Part shown: positions 9,305 through 18,414 of the stretch, piece after piece
Numbering within the stretch: position 1 is the stretch's first letter
Layout of the letters: the number at the start of each line of letters is the position of its first letter
Assembly (NCBI RefSeq): GCF_043951865.1
Contig: NZ_JBINJF010000010.1
Span: 73,029-137,028, forward strand
DNA: 64,000 bases
Source of the DNA: JAMQKA01 sp043951865
Lineage (GTDB): Bacteria; Bacteroidota; Rhodothermia; Balneolales; Balneolaceae
Direction of reading: 5' to 3'
Notes under the pieces: generated by a model
Databases searched by the model: none
The model's input: only the letters and a program-made list of their open reading frames with translations
Told to the model about the DNA's origin: nothing
Position numbers and translations under genes: made by a program

Positions 9305-10105
9305 ATGCAGCTCGTCCAAAAAGTGAAGACTTTCGTATCGGAATTCAGGTATAACCGGGGGTATACTCCACCGCTGCTTATTACCGGCATTCTCATCGCA
9401 GCCCATCTCTCGTTTGGCATCCTGGAGGATTATAAAAAACTGGGTACGGCCATTGGTGCCAGCATGGTCACGGAGCTGGTGCTGCACCGGCTATTGCTGG
9501 GAGAGTGGAGGAGCTTAAACAGCGCCTATATTTCCGGAATCAGCGTTGGTATCCTCATTCGCTCTCCCTTCCTGTGGACCTACGCCCTGACGAGCATGCT
9601 GTCGATCGCCTCAAAATATGTGCTGCGTTACAAGGGCAGCCATATCTGGAATCCCTCCAACTTCGGGATTGTAGCCATATTACTTCTGGCATACGATGAT
9701 GTGGCTATCCTGAGCATTCAATGGGGCAACAACATGTGGCCCATGCTGGTGATCTGGATCATCGGGTTTGTATCTATCTGGCGGCTGAAACGGTTCCATA
9801 TCTGCGGTACGTACGTGGTCTCATTTCTGCTCTTTGCCTATGTGCGCAGCTTCCTTTCAGGAGATCCTTTTCTGGCGGAAATTGCCCCGATTTCGGGACC
9901 GATGTACCAGCTGTTTGTGCTCTTCATGATCACCGACCCCGTCACCACGGTGAAGTCCAAAAGGGGACAATACCTGGTGGCGTTTTTGATCGCCTTTGTT
10001 GAGATGATCTTCCGGATGAATGAGGCGGTGTATGCCCCGTTCTATGCGTTGTTTGTTGTGGGACCGTTGGCCATGATTATCGAAAAAAACTGGAGGGAGC
10101 GATAG
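9305..10105 (+). CDS. RnfD/NqrB-like integral membrane protein, stand-alone
   Basis: A 266-residue polytopic inner-membrane protein with about eight hydrophobic segments. GSHIWNPSNFGI and SGPMYQLFVLFMITDPVTT correspond to conserved blocks of the RnfD/NqrB family, whose members carry electrons and ions across the membrane within larger complexes. I do not see the S/D-G-A-T flavinylation motif of true RnfD/NqrB subunits, and no rnfA, B, C, E or G gene is present. The ATG at 9305 directly follows the UnbV gene's stop (9302-9304), so translation is probably coupled. The protein may be a membrane anchor or electron conduit for the two upstream propeller proteins; that is inference from operon structure. 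Confidence 0.75.
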   Translation: MQLVQKVKTFVSEFRYNRGYTPPLLITGILIAAHLSFGILEDYKKLGTAIGASMVTELVLHRLLLGEWRSLNSAYISGISVGILIRSPFLWTYALTSMLSIASKYVLRYKGSHIWNPSNFGIVAILLLAYDDVAILSIQWGNNMWPMLVIWIIGFVSIWRLKRFHICGTYVVSFLLFAYVRSFLSGDPFLAEIAPISGPMYQLFVLFMITDPVTTVKSKRGQYLVAFLIAFVEMIFRMNEAVYAPFYALFVVGPLAMIIEKNWRER

Positions 10106-10232
10106 CAAAATCAGTCGGAATCCCCGCAGGTTACAGAAAAGGAAAGTGCATAACAGGATTTGTAAAGCCCGCTATAAGATAATTTTACGCATGATTGATC
10201 TTGGCGTTTTGTCGTCAAAGTCAATGGGGAGC

Positions 10233-10261
10233 CCGTTCAAATAATTTTCGACGGGTTTTTG
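10233..10261 (+). terminator. Weak candidate terminator after the RnfD-like gene
   Basis: A five-base GC-rich stem (CCCGT/ACGGG) with a 14-base loop is followed directly by six T residues. The stem is short, so this is tentative. Confidence 0.3.
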
Positions 10262-10343
10262 ACAAAATTGAGTACGGACACAGGTCAAATAACTCTCCTA
10301 ACATGATTTTGTGTAACTGACTTGGTTCCAAGCGCCGATTTAT

Positions 10344-10455
10344 TGGCAAGGGACTTTTGCAGAACCTGCTATTTTGTTGGGAGGTAGTTGTACTACCGAC
10401 CTTGGTGACCTTTTAACGGGAGTACAACTCCCTCAGAACGAGGAATTGAGGGTTG
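10344..10455 (+). repeat. Left copy of a ~110-bp imperfect inverted repeat flanking a two-gene cassette
   Basis: Read forward, this stretch contains GCAGAACCTGCTATTTTG, TTGGGAGGT, GACCTTTTAACGGGAGTACA, ACTCCCTCAGAACGAGG and AATTGAGGG in that order. The reverse complement of 14682-14800 has the same blocks in the same order with scattered substitutions. The AACTCCCTCA...TGAGGGTT hairpin is present but has lost a pair relative to the right copy. Confidence 0.85.
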
Positions 10456-10665
10456 TGCAAAGCCTTCTGGCAAGTAAATAAGTGATGGTTGCGCCTGCAG
10501 GATTTGCGGAGGCACCGGGCGCATCCGAAAGGTCAGGATTCGTTCGCAGGAACAATAACATCCTGGTGCTGACAAATGGGCAAGTTTTGGATTTGACTGT
10601 TAAACGAACAAAAACTTTTAGTACATTCAACTGAATTTATTATCTCCAGATAATCAGAGGATTTT

Positions 10666-12582
10666 ATGCAGAACCGTTTTTTAGTATTACCAAGAAGTTG
10701 GGCAGGCGTGATGGGATTTTGCGCCCTGTTTTTTGTTATTCAGGCATGCGGCACCTCTAAAGAGGAGCGGGAGTCCCCGGTGGAGACCCTGTCGATGAAC
10801 CAAATTTCGCTGGAAAACCTGGAGGCCTTTCAGACGGTGACTGACAACTGGACTGTTGCCGGAGGGGTGGAAAGTGACCGCCAAACCGAGCATGACCTCA
10901 ACCCGCTGGAAGGAACCGGGATATTGGTAAATATCCCGAACGAGGAACACCAGGAGCACATTTTTACCCAGTGGGAACATGGAGACCTGGAGCTTGAACT
11001 GGATTTCCTGATGCCGAAAGGCTCCAACTCCGGCATTTACCTGATGGGCCGCTATGAAGTGCAGCTGCTGGACAGCTGGGGCGTGGACGAACCACAGTTT
11101 AGCGATGTGGGTGGCATTTATCAACGTTGGGATGACAGTCAGCCGGAGGGCCAGAAAGGATTTGAAGGAAGTGCGCCCTTGCTGAATGCGGCTCGTGCAC
11201 CGGGTCTGTGGCAGCATTACAGAATACTGTTCCAGGCTCCGGAATTTGATGAAAATGGGAACAAGATTTCCAACGCCAAATTCAAGGAGGTCTGGCTGAA
11301 CGGTTCGCTCGTGCAGGAGGATGTGGAAGTTACCGGCCCCACCCGGGCGGCCGCCTTCCAGGATGAGGTGCCCGAAGGTCCACTGATGATACAGGGCGAT
11401 CACGGCCCGGTGGCTCTTCGAAATATTGAGTACAAGCGGTACGACAAGACCAGTATTTCACTCGACGATCTGACCTACGAGTATTATCCCGGTGAGTACG
11501 ATCAGATGCCCGACTTCAGCTCACTGGAGGCCGGTGAAACCGCCAACACAGATTCGCTGGCGGGGAATGTGGTGGAACGGGATGACCGTTACGCGCTGCG
11601 CTATACGGGCACCCTGGAAGCGCCCAACAGCGGCACCTATCTCTTTAAACTCCGCAATGCCGGGATGGTGCGCATGCTCATTGACGGGCAGCCGGTGTTT
11701 GACCAGTCGGAAGTCCACCGCGTGCACCAGCTGGCCTCAAAAACGATGGAGCTAGAGAGCGGCCAGCACAGCTTTACCCTCGAATACCTGAAACATCCCA
11801 ACAACTGGTACTGGGGCCTCTCCCTGTTCGCTGAAGGCCCCAAGCTGCGACTGCAGCCTCTCCACAAATCATCATCCGTGCCGGGCAGCGGTCGCGAGCT
11901 GCAAGACCTGGTTGTGAATCCACCTGACGATCGTGTAAAAACGCTCCGCTCCTTTGCCATGCATAATGGCGGAAAGCGCACGCATGTGGTTAATATAGGT
12001 TCCCCAAACGGCATTAATTATAGCTATGACCTGGGGCAATTTGCTTTGTTAAACGCCTGGGAGGGACCCTTTGTGAATACCAATGAGATGTGGATTAATC
12101 GCGGGCAGCCACAAATTGCCAAGCCGGCCGGTCCGCCGGTTATATTCAGGGGACATCCCGCTATCGCAGAGCTGAACAGCCCTTCAACGGCTTGGCCCGA
12201 CTCGCTTTCCTGGGATCAGCTGGATGTGCAGGGATACTCCATCGGTGAAGGAGGGTGGCCCACCTTTAAGTACTCCCTGGGCGAAGTCCAAGTGCGAGAT
12301 CGCTTTACCGGCACCGATGATAATCGCCGGCTGATCCGCACCGTGGAATTAGAAGCTCCGCAGCCGCAGCAGGATATATGGTTTCAGCTGGCTTCTGGTG
12401 ATGAGATCTCTCAAAATTCTTCCGGGGAATATGTGGTGGATGACCGCACATATTACCTGAATGTGGTGAATACCGGCAGCCAGTCACCTCAAGTTGTACA
12501 AAACGGCGAGGACTACGACCTCCGCATCCCTGTACTGACCGACGGAACCGAGACTATCATTGAATACGAAATTATCTGGTAG
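10666..12582 (+). CDS. DUF1080 (3-keto-glycoside hydrolase family) lipoprotein with PA14-like domain
   Basis: A 638-residue lipoprotein with a signal peptide and lipobox VIQAC near residue 28. Residues ~40-265 are DUF1080, a concanavalin-like fold whose members hydrolyse 3-keto-disaccharides (family knowledge). The signature NSGIYLMGRYEVQLLDS is intact at about residues 122-138 and is followed by ARAPGLWQHYRILFQAP. Residues ~270-395 resemble a PA14 carbohydrate-binding domain (NSGTYLFKLRNAGMVRMLID, HSFTLEYLKHPNN). The last ~210 residues form a beta-rich region I cannot name. The gene is followed 17 bp later by a propeller-cupredoxin gene. The same two-gene pair recurs at 25730-29727. Probable role: periplasmic cleavage of glycosides previously oxidised at C3. 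Confidence 0.85.
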   Translation: MQNRFLVLPRSWAGVMGFCALFFVIQACGTSKEERESPVETLSMNQISLENLEAFQTVTDNWTVAGGVESDRQTEHDLNPLEGTGILVNIPNEEHQEHIFTQWEHGDLELELDFLMPKGSNSGIYLMGRYEVQLLDSWGVDEPQFSDVGGIYQRWDDSQPEGQKGFEGSAPLLNAARAPGLWQHYRILFQAPEFDENGNKISNAKFKEVWLNGSLVQEDVEVTGPTRAAAFQDEVPEGPLMIQGDHGPVALRNIEYKRYDKTSISLDDLTYEYYPGEYDQMPDFSSLEAGETANTDSLAGNVVERDDRYALRYTGTLEAPNSGTYLFKLRNAGMVRMLIDGQPVFDQSEVHRVHQLASKTMELESGQHSFTLEYLKHPNNWYWGLSLFAEGPKLRLQPLHKSSSVPGSGRELQDLVVNPPDDRVKTLRSFAMHNGGKRTHVVNIGSPNGINYSYDLGQFALLNAWEGPFVNTNEMWINRGQPQIAKPAGPPVIFRGHPAIAELNSPSTAWPDSLSWDQLDVQGYSIGEGGWPTFKYSLGEVQVRDRFTGTDDNRRLIRTVELEAPQPQQDIWFQLASGDEISQNSSGEYVVDDRTYYLNVVNTGSQSPQVVQNGEDYDLRIPVLTDGTETIIEYEIIW

Positions 12583-12599
12583 CGTTAACTGATTTGCTG

Positions 12600-14636
12600 A
12601 TGATGAAGAACCTGAACCAACTTTTTAAAGCACTATTTAGAATGAATTCTGCATACTTCGAGAAGGTATTCATTTGGGGGATAACGGGTATAATCCTCCT
12701 GATTGTATCAACGGGTACCGGTTTCGCCCAGTCAGATATCCCCACTGAGTCATACTATTACGAAATCGTCGATATTCCCATACCGGATGATGTTTTTCTG
12801 GAGGTGGGGGGTATGGACGTACTGCCGGACGGAAGCCTGGCCGTGTGCACCCGCCGCGGGGAGGTCTGGATAATCAATAACCCGGACAGCGACGATCCCG
12901 AGTACACCCTGTTTGCGGAAGGCCTGCATGAACCGCTCGGTCTTACTTACCGGGATGGCAGTATCTACGTGACGCAGCGCCCCGAGATCACCCGGCTGGA
13001 GGATACCGACGGCGATGGCCGTGCCGATGAGTACAATACGGTGTGGGACCGGCCGCTTTCCGGGAATTACCACGAGTATTTTTACGGACCAAAATTCACG
13101 CCTTCCGGCGATATGCTGGTTACGGTAAACCTGGCGTGGATCGGCTACGGCGAGGCCCTCTCCAAATGGGACGGCTGGCTGCTGCAGGTCTCACCCGATG
13201 GGAAAGAGGTGACGCCCCTGGCCAGTGGACTCCGCTCGCCAGCCGGTTTTGCATTCAATGCCGAAGGTGACCTCTTCTATTCTGAAAACCAGGGCGACTG
13301 GGTAGGCTCCGGAAATATCACCCACCTGGAGAAAGGCGATTTTGCGGGCAATCCGAGAGGTCTTCGCTGGTCGCACCTGCCCGGTTCTCCACTCGACCTC
13401 AGGCCGGAAGATATCCCGGATACCGGTGAACCGATGCATGGGGTAGCCGAGGATATTCCCGAGCTTAAGACGCCTTCCGTCTGGTTTCCGCACGGGGTCA
13501 TGGGAATCTCTACCTCCGATATCCTCCTGGATAATACCGAAGCCGAATTTGGACCGTTTGATGGCCAGCTTTTTGTGGGAGACCAGGGTCAGAGTAAAGT
13601 GATGCGCGTGTTCCAGGAAAAGGTCAATGGAGAATATCAGGGGGTGGTCTTTCCGTTTCGGGATGGATTTGAGTCCGGCGTGCTGCGCATGAACTGGGGA
13701 CAGGGCAACTCCAATATGTATGTGGGCATGACCAGCCGCGGATGGAGCTCCACCGGTCCGGAACTGTACGGCCTGCAGCGGCTGGTCTGGAATGGAGAGA
13801 CCCCGTTTGAGATCAAGGAAATTCACGCCCGTCCCGATGGTTTTGAACTTACATTTACGAAGCCGGTGGACCCCGAGACGGCGTCTGATCCCGCTTCATA
13901 CAACATATCGGGCTTTACCTATAAATATCACTCCACATACGGCAGCGATATCATCAACCAGGAACAGGCCCCGGTAACGTATGTACAGGTTGCCGATGAC
14001 GGACTATCCGCCCGCCTGGTCGTTGATAATATCCGCAAAGGGTATGTCCATGAAATTAAGGCCGAAGGGATACGGGAGGCAGGGACCGGCTATCCACTCC
14101 TGCATTCTGTAGGCTACTATACAATGAAAAACATCCCTGAGGGTGAACCGCTGGCTGTGGCAGACGATGAGGCCGGTACGAAAAGCCAGGAGGGTAGATC
14201 TGGCGAGCAGGGTTTTGATCCCGTAAAACACCGCACGCAGATGCCGGAGTCATGGACCAATGGTCCCGACAAGGTAATAACGATCAACGCGGAGTCTCCG
14301 ATGCTGTTTGATGTCACCGATTTCGAAGTGGAGGCCGGCAGCAGGGTGAGAATAACGTTTAACAACCCCACGGATCTTCTTCACAACTTACTTATTGTAC
14401 AGCCCGGAGCGCTGGAACGGGTAGCCCAGAGGGCCATGAATATGGGGCTGGAGGGTCCACAGCGCGGTTACGTACCAGACTCCGAGGATGTCCTCTTCTT
14501 CACCAGCCTGCTCGAGGTGGGCGAATCCGAGTCCATCTTCTTTACAGCCCCCGAACAGCCGGATGAGTATCCCTACGTGTGCACCTTCCCAGGGCACTGG
14601 CAGACCATGCAGGGTGTCATGACGGTGACGGAGTAG
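12600..14636 (+). CDS. PVC-type beta-propeller dehydrogenase-like protein fused to an azurin-like cupredoxin
   Basis: A 678-residue exported protein; I chose the ATG at 12600, though the ATG at 12642 would give a tighter signal peptide ending GFAQ. Residues ~45-400 form a six-bladed NHL/sorbosone-dehydrogenase-like propeller (RRGEVWIIN, EDTDGDGRADEY, ASGLRSPAGF, DLFYSENQGDWVG, FVGDQGQSKVMRV). Residues ~405-500 look like an Ig-like linker (FELTFTKPVDPETA). Residues ~565-678 are a type I copper domain with the ligand set His595, Cys661, His666 and Met670 in LLHNLLIV and YVCTFPGHWQTM. The fusion suggests sugar oxidation in the propeller with electrons passed to copper. Its partner, the upstream DUF1080 hydrolase, would act on the oxidised sugar (inference). 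The actual substrate and cofactor are unknown. Confidence 0.85.
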   Translation: MMKNLNQLFKALFRMNSAYFEKVFIWGITGIILLIVSTGTGFAQSDIPTESYYYEIVDIPIPDDVFLEVGGMDVLPDGSLAVCTRRGEVWIINNPDSDDPEYTLFAEGLHEPLGLTYRDGSIYVTQRPEITRLEDTDGDGRADEYNTVWDRPLSGNYHEYFYGPKFTPSGDMLVTVNLAWIGYGEALSKWDGWLLQVSPDGKEVTPLASGLRSPAGFAFNAEGDLFYSENQGDWVGSGNITHLEKGDFAGNPRGLRWSHLPGSPLDLRPEDIPDTGEPMHGVAEDIPELKTPSVWFPHGVMGISTSDILLDNTEAEFGPFDGQLFVGDQGQSKVMRVFQEKVNGEYQGVVFPFRDGFESGVLRMNWGQGNSNMYVGMTSRGWSSTGPELYGLQRLVWNGETPFEIKEIHARPDGFELTFTKPVDPETASDPASYNISGFTYKYHSTYGSDIINQEQAPVTYVQVADDGLSARLVVDNIRKGYVHEIKAEGIREAGTGYPLLHSVGYYTMKNIPEGEPLAVADDEAGTKSQEGRSGEQGFDPVKHRTQMPESWTNGPDKVITINAESPMLFDVTDFEVEAGSRVRITFNNPTDLLHNLLIVQPGALERVAQRAMNMGLEGPQRGYVPDSEDVLFFTSLLEVGESESIFFTAPEQPDEYPYVCTFPGHWQTMQGVMTVTE

Positions 14637-14681
14637 CATGTAGCCTGTGAACGCCGGTTTATTTATTTTAAGAAGGCTCTG

Positions 14682-14800
14682 GAACTCCCTCAATTCCTCG
14701 TTCTGAGGGAGTTGTACTCCCGTTTATAAGGTCAATAAGATCGGTGGCACAAATTTAACCTCCCAACTAAATAGCAAGTTCTGCAAAGGGTCTTTTAAGC
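14682..14800 (-). repeat. Right copy of the ~110-bp imperfect inverted repeat
   Basis: This is the reverse-complement counterpart of 10344-10455. It lies between convergent genes (propeller-cupredoxin and eboC). It carries a perfect 10-bp hairpin, AACTCCCTCA (14683-14692) with TGAGGGAGTT (14704-14713). A third segment, ACTCCC (14716-14721), could alternatively pair with GGGAGT, giving two mutually exclusive hairpins. There is no U-tract, so it is not a standard terminator. Confidence 0.85.
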
Positions 14801-14907
14801 CTGTAATAACGATATCGCCTGTGCCCGTTTAGCTTAACTCCCGAAGGCATTTCATCATTTCATTGTTGTTTTAGGGATATCGCCATCACCACCTGTAAGT
14901 CCTTATT

Positions 14908-15846
14908 TCAGGTTACGGCAAAGATTTTGGCGAGTCCCGCTGAAACAGGTAGGAGCATGGCAACGAACAAGCCCAGAAAAAAACCGCCAAAACCCGCAGC
15001 TAATGCACTGTTCAGCAATATCAGGCATATCACACCCCGTTTTACAGCCTGTCGAATAAAGGCCGGGTTTGGGTTAAGAGCAGCCTTGAGAAATGGTGGA
15101 AAAACGGCAGCTGCGAATAGTATTACAAACGGCACGGCAACCATGAATTCATAAGAGGAGTGCAGTCCCAGGACGATGAGGGCACCCGTTACCAGGATAA
15201 TCAATCCAAGTGAAGATAATCCGGACTTCCGGGAACCGCCATGCACCTCACCCTGGCTGATCAGCGTAATGGATGCGATATAAGCGATCGGAATGAAAGG
15301 CAGGTACCATTCCATCAGCATGGCTATCGGTACAATACTGCATCCCAGCAGCAGGTTCCAGCCGCGCAGCAGCCCCATCAGCAGTGGTCCCCATAGTGTA
15401 GAATGTTTGGCCCAGCGGTCGTAAACGAGGGAGCCCGCAGTAATCAGTACGGCAAGTACGAGGCTGTAGGCATTCACCTGGAAGGCCGCTGACCAACCGA
15501 AAAAAAACAGCAGGACGCCGAGTATCCCGACCCCGGTTCGGGAAGCGCGTCCACTGGGAATCGGTCGCTCCGGTCGCTCCCGGGCATCCAGCTCCGCATC
15601 AAAATAATCATTGAACACCACACCGCCGCCATACAGTCCGAACGTGGCAAGCAGCAGCCATACGAGGCCGTCAGGATATGCTGAAATTCCATCCCGAAAA
15701 GCGATAACCCCACCGGCAACGGCAAACCCCGCCAAAATATCAGCAAAAGCCGTAACGATATTGGCCGGACGCATGGTTTGGAGATAGGCAAACAGCCGGG
15801 TGCCAAGTGAGTGTTTTACACGATTTTGGGAAGAGGGCACAGTCAC
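14908..15846 (-). CDS. eboC: EboC: UbiA-like prenyltransferase of the ebo cluster
   Basis: A 312-residue integral membrane protein of the UbiA superfamily with about eight or nine hydrophobic segments. The first aspartate-rich motif is intact: NDYFDAELDARERPERPIPS at residues ~98-117. It is third in the minus-strand order eboA-eboB-eboC, 85 bp downstream of eboB. EboC is the membrane prenyltransferase of the eustigmatophyte/bacterial operon (ebo), which in cyanobacteria is needed to move the scytonemin precursor to the periplasm (literature knowledge). The substrate is unknown here and no scytonemin genes are visible. UbiA proteins are widespread, so the Ebo assignment rests mainly on the adjacent eboB and eboA. 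Confidence 0.88.
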   Translation of the reverse strand: MTVPSSQNRVKHSLGTRLFAYLQTMRPANIVTAFADILAGFAVAGGVIAFRDGISAYPDGLVWLLLATFGLYGGGVVFNDYFDAELDARERPERPIPSGRASRTGVGILGVLLFFFGWSAAFQVNAYSLVLAVLITAGSLVYDRWAKHSTLWGPLLMGLLRGWNLLLGCSIVPIAMLMEWYLPFIPIAYIASITLISQGEVHGGSRKSGLSSLGLIILVTGALIVLGLHSSYEFMVAVPFVILFAAAVFPPFLKAALNPNPAFIRQAVKRGVICLILLNSALAAGFGGFFLGLFVAMLLPVSAGLAKIFAVT

Positions 15847-15931
15847 GTCAATTTATTGGAGGGATTGTGAATTGAGGGATTGAAGTGCGACACAGTTCCA
15901 TAATATGTCGCACATCAGTTGTTAACATATC

Positions 15932-16867
15932 CTACTCAATAATCAGGTCGTCCTTGCTCGGCTCTTCCTCCTCAACAAACGGATCGCGCCCGCCCCGGAG
16001 CACCGAGTTTCCGCTGAACGTTTCCCGCTGGTCAATTTTGGGACGTTCCAGCCAGTCCTCTTCATTAAACTGACCGCTCTGCTTGTAGGCATCCAGTGCG
16101 TTTTGGTAGCACACTTTTTTGACCTGCTCCTCCGAAATACCGCGCTGCAGCATCAGCTTGGCCGTCTTGGGTACACCCAGTGGATCGCTGCGGCCCCAGT
16201 CGGCGGCGCTGTCGATAAAAATCCGTTCGGTGCCGTACTGCTTGACGATTTCCACCATTCGTTCATTACCCATCTTGGTCCCGGGATAGATGGTGAAAGC
16301 GGTCCAGTAGCCGCGATCCAGCACATCCTCCACCGTTTCTTCATTGTTATGGTCCACAATCACTTTTCCGGGATCCAGCCCGTGCTCCTCACACAGGTCC
16401 ATGCTGCGGATGGTGCCCTGCTTTTTGTTGCGGTGGGGCGTGTGGATCAGCACCAGCATGTCCATCTTTTTGGCCAATTCCAGCTGTTCATGGAAGTAGT
16501 GCTCCTCGAGGTCGGTCATGTCGTCGTAGCCAATCTCGCCAATTGCTACCACGCCCTCTTTTGCCGCGTAGCGGGGCAGCAGGTCCATCGTCTTTTCGGC
16601 GAGCTCCTCGTTGTTGGCCTCCTTGGCATTCAGCCCGATCGTGCAGTAGTGCTGGACGCCAAACTGCCTGGCCCGGAACCGCTCCCAGCCCACAATCATG
16701 CTGAAATAGTCGAGCATGGAGCCCACGTTGGTGCGCGGCTGCCCGATCCAGAAAGCGGGTTCAATGACAGCCACAACGCCCCCGCGGCGCATCGCCTCGT
16801 AATCATCGGTGGTGCGGGAGATCATGTGAACATGCGGATCAATAAACATCATATCTTCAAAAGCCAT
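15932..16867 (-). CDS. eboB: EboB: TatD-family metal-dependent hydrolase of the ebo cluster
   Basis: A 311-residue TIM-barrel protein. The metal-binding DPHVHM motif is at residues ~10-15, and GEIGYDD, LVLIHTPHRNK and KVIVDHNNEETV supply further expected metal ligands. It differs from housekeeping TatD by the insert around MRRGGVVAVIEPAFWIGQPR and by an acidic C-terminal tail (DPFVEEEEPSKDD). It is 55 bp downstream of eboA and 85 bp upstream of eboC, all on one strand. In ebo operons this gene is consistently placed between eboA and eboC. The reaction is not known. Confidence 0.9.
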   Translation of the reverse strand: MAFEDMMFIDPHVHMISRTTDDYEAMRRGGVVAVIEPAFWIGQPRTNVGSMLDYFSMIVGWERFRARQFGVQHYCTIGLNAKEANNEELAEKTMDLLPRYAAKEGVVAIGEIGYDDMTDLEEHYFHEQLELAKKMDMLVLIHTPHRNKKQGTIRSMDLCEEHGLDPGKVIVDHNNEETVEDVLDRGYWTAFTIYPGTKMGNERMVEIVKQYGTERIFIDSAADWGRSDPLGVPKTAKLMLQRGISEEQVKKVCYQNALDAYKQSGQFNEEDWLERPKIDQRETFSGNSVLRGGRDPFVEEEEPSKDDLIIE

Positions 16868-16922
16868 AGTCAGTATAAAAATTTAATTATGCATTTGGTT
16901 TAGTAGAAGACGCCACGAGAAG

Positions 16923-17828
16923 CTATCGATACGCTTCGGCTTTTTCCCCGATCTCATCCCAGGTGATCTGTTGAGATCTGATTTCATCCAGCAGCTCCCG
17001 GTGTTGTTCAACCAGCTGCTCGGTCTGCTGGTCACTGCTGGCGGAAAGTGCCAGGATGCCGGCCTGCTGTTGTACGGGATCATCATCTTCCAATACTTTT
17101 GCCAGATCCTTGACAACAGACCCTTCAGCAAAAGGACCCACCGGGCGCCAAAGTTCGGGAGAGACCGTTCGCCCGGCCGCCCATCGCTCGTGCGCGTAGT
17201 CGACAAGCATGTCGGCAAGCGTTTGGTTGGCCCGCTGGTCGAGTCCCTGAATCTGGTAAAGGGGGCTTTGAACAAACAGGGCTTTCAACACCAGCTGGTT
17301 CCAGGCTCCTTCGTCAAAATAGTCGGCCGGGTAGGGGTTGTGCAGCGCCACGGCATTAAATACGGAAGTCATGTTACTGCGGATGCCTTCAGCCCCCCGC
17401 TCTTTAAGCGCTTCCGGGTAGGGTAGAATCGGAAGTGCCTGGTAGAGGGCCACCGACTCTCCCATGTCTGCCGAGACAAATGTTTTTTCAAGCCGTTCCA
17501 GAAAAGTACCCTTATCACCGTCAGCAATACTGAGTATCAGCAAGGTCCGCCCCAGCTGGTCAACGCGCCAGCGGCCGGGTTTCCAGCCGTTTCGGATCTC
17601 TTCGGCGGTATTTTGTTGCGTATCCGAAAGGTCAAGCTCCTGTTTACCGGTGTATCTCGGAACCGCGCTGAAAGAAGAAAAAAATTGCCAGTCCTCGGCC
17701 CCGTCTTTCAGTTCATCTACTGTTTTCCGGATCCAGTTGAATCCCTCTTCATCAAGATGAGATTCCAGCCAGGTAAGGATGGTCTTTCTTAATTCGGGAA
17801 TTGTAATATTGAGTTGAGAGTCAGGCAT
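16923..17828 (-). CDS. eboA: EboA domain protein
   Basis: A 301-residue soluble protein with no signal peptide. The block from PYPADYFDEGAWNQLVLKAL through GLDQRANQTLADMLVDYAHE to SPELWRPVGPF (roughly residues 163-250) is the EboA signature. The fold is probably helical and HEAT-like; no catalytic residues are known. It is first in the minus-strand ebo half-operon and faces the sigma factor gene at 18415 across a 586-bp shared upstream region. EboA is the defining gene of ebo clusters, so it supports naming the two TIM-barrel/UbiA neighbours as EboB and EboC. Confidence 0.92.
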   Translation of the reverse strand: MPDSQLNITIPELRKTILTWLESHLDEEGFNWIRKTVDELKDGAEDWQFFSSFSAVPRYTGKQELDLSDTQQNTAEEIRNGWKPGRWRVDQLGRTLLILSIADGDKGTFLERLEKTFVSADMGESVALYQALPILPYPEALKERGAEGIRSNMTSVFNAVALHNPYPADYFDEGAWNQLVLKALFVQSPLYQIQGLDQRANQTLADMLVDYAHERWAAGRTVSPELWRPVGPFAEGSVVKDLAKVLEDDDPVQQQAGILALSASSDQQTEQLVEQHRELLDEIRSQQITWDEIGEKAEAYR

Positions 17829-18414
17829 TGTAATAGCAGACTATATTATGGTGAAATATGAAACAAGTGATAATTTGATATCCATCAGAGATAATTCAGT
17901 ACAAAATTCCGCGGAAGTTGATGTCGAAAAAGTTGCTGATTTAAAATTGGCGTTAGCGCACGCGAAAATTTAATTCCGCAATTTAGTCCGAAACGACAGT
18001 TAAAAGTCCTTCGTTATTGTATAAAATATCTATGTAAAGAAATCATGAAAATATTTTGCAACGATGTAAATAAAATGTCAAAAACCGGTTTGAACTGTAA
18101 GGATGATTTTCTAAAAAAACAATGTAAATGTAAAAGCCGCATACTTTGGAAAATTTTTGCATGGGCAAAACAGGCAATACACGTATTTGATATTCATGCT
18201 TTTCAGGACTGTACTTGCAAATTAGATAATTTTCATTATCATAGGATATGAAATGGGTGTCTGACTTAATTTAAAATCTCTGTTTACATCGTACATCCTG
18301 AATGCCAGGATTTTCGCCTACCCTGATGGTACGGGTAACAAACGGGTCTCAACGTCCTCAAAAAAGCATAAGCTGTAACAGGGAAAACAGTTCTGTTTTT
18401 GGAATATTAAAGGG
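17829..18414. other. Intergenic region between divergent eboA and the first ECF sigma gene
   Basis: This 586-bp AT-rich control region between divergent transcription units holds no protein-coding feature I can support. A 68-codon open frame at 18045-18251 has Cys- and Lys-rich low-complexity composition and no family resemblance. Promoters for eboA and for the sigma/FecR/SusCD module must lie here; I could not pick a confident Bacteroidota-type -33/-7 pair. Confidence 0.5.

Larger units (their letters stand above)
10106..10665. other. Intergenic region downstream of the RnfD operon; contains left inverted-repeat copy
   Basis: No convincing gene is present. A weak terminator-like element (CCCGT at 10233-10237 pairing with ACGGG at 10252-10256, followed by a T run) could end the RnfD operon. 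The repeat at 10344-10455 is listed separately. The last ~100 bases should hold the promoter of the DUF1080 gene; TGTT-N5-AACA occurs about 60 bp before its start, but I cannot assign it. Confidence 0.45.

Noticed and set aside
8309..9487. 392-codon open frame on the minus strand
   Set aside because: It is antisense to the CRTAC1 and RnfD-like genes, whose protein families are clear; composition reflects the opposite strand and no family features appear.
13191..13826. 211-codon minus-strand open frame
   Set aside because: It is antisense to the propeller-cupredoxin gene, with no start context or recognisable domain.
18045..18251. 68-codon open frame in the eboA-sigma gap
   Set aside because: Low-complexity Lys/Cys-rich translation, no ribosome binding site, no resemblance to a known small protein.
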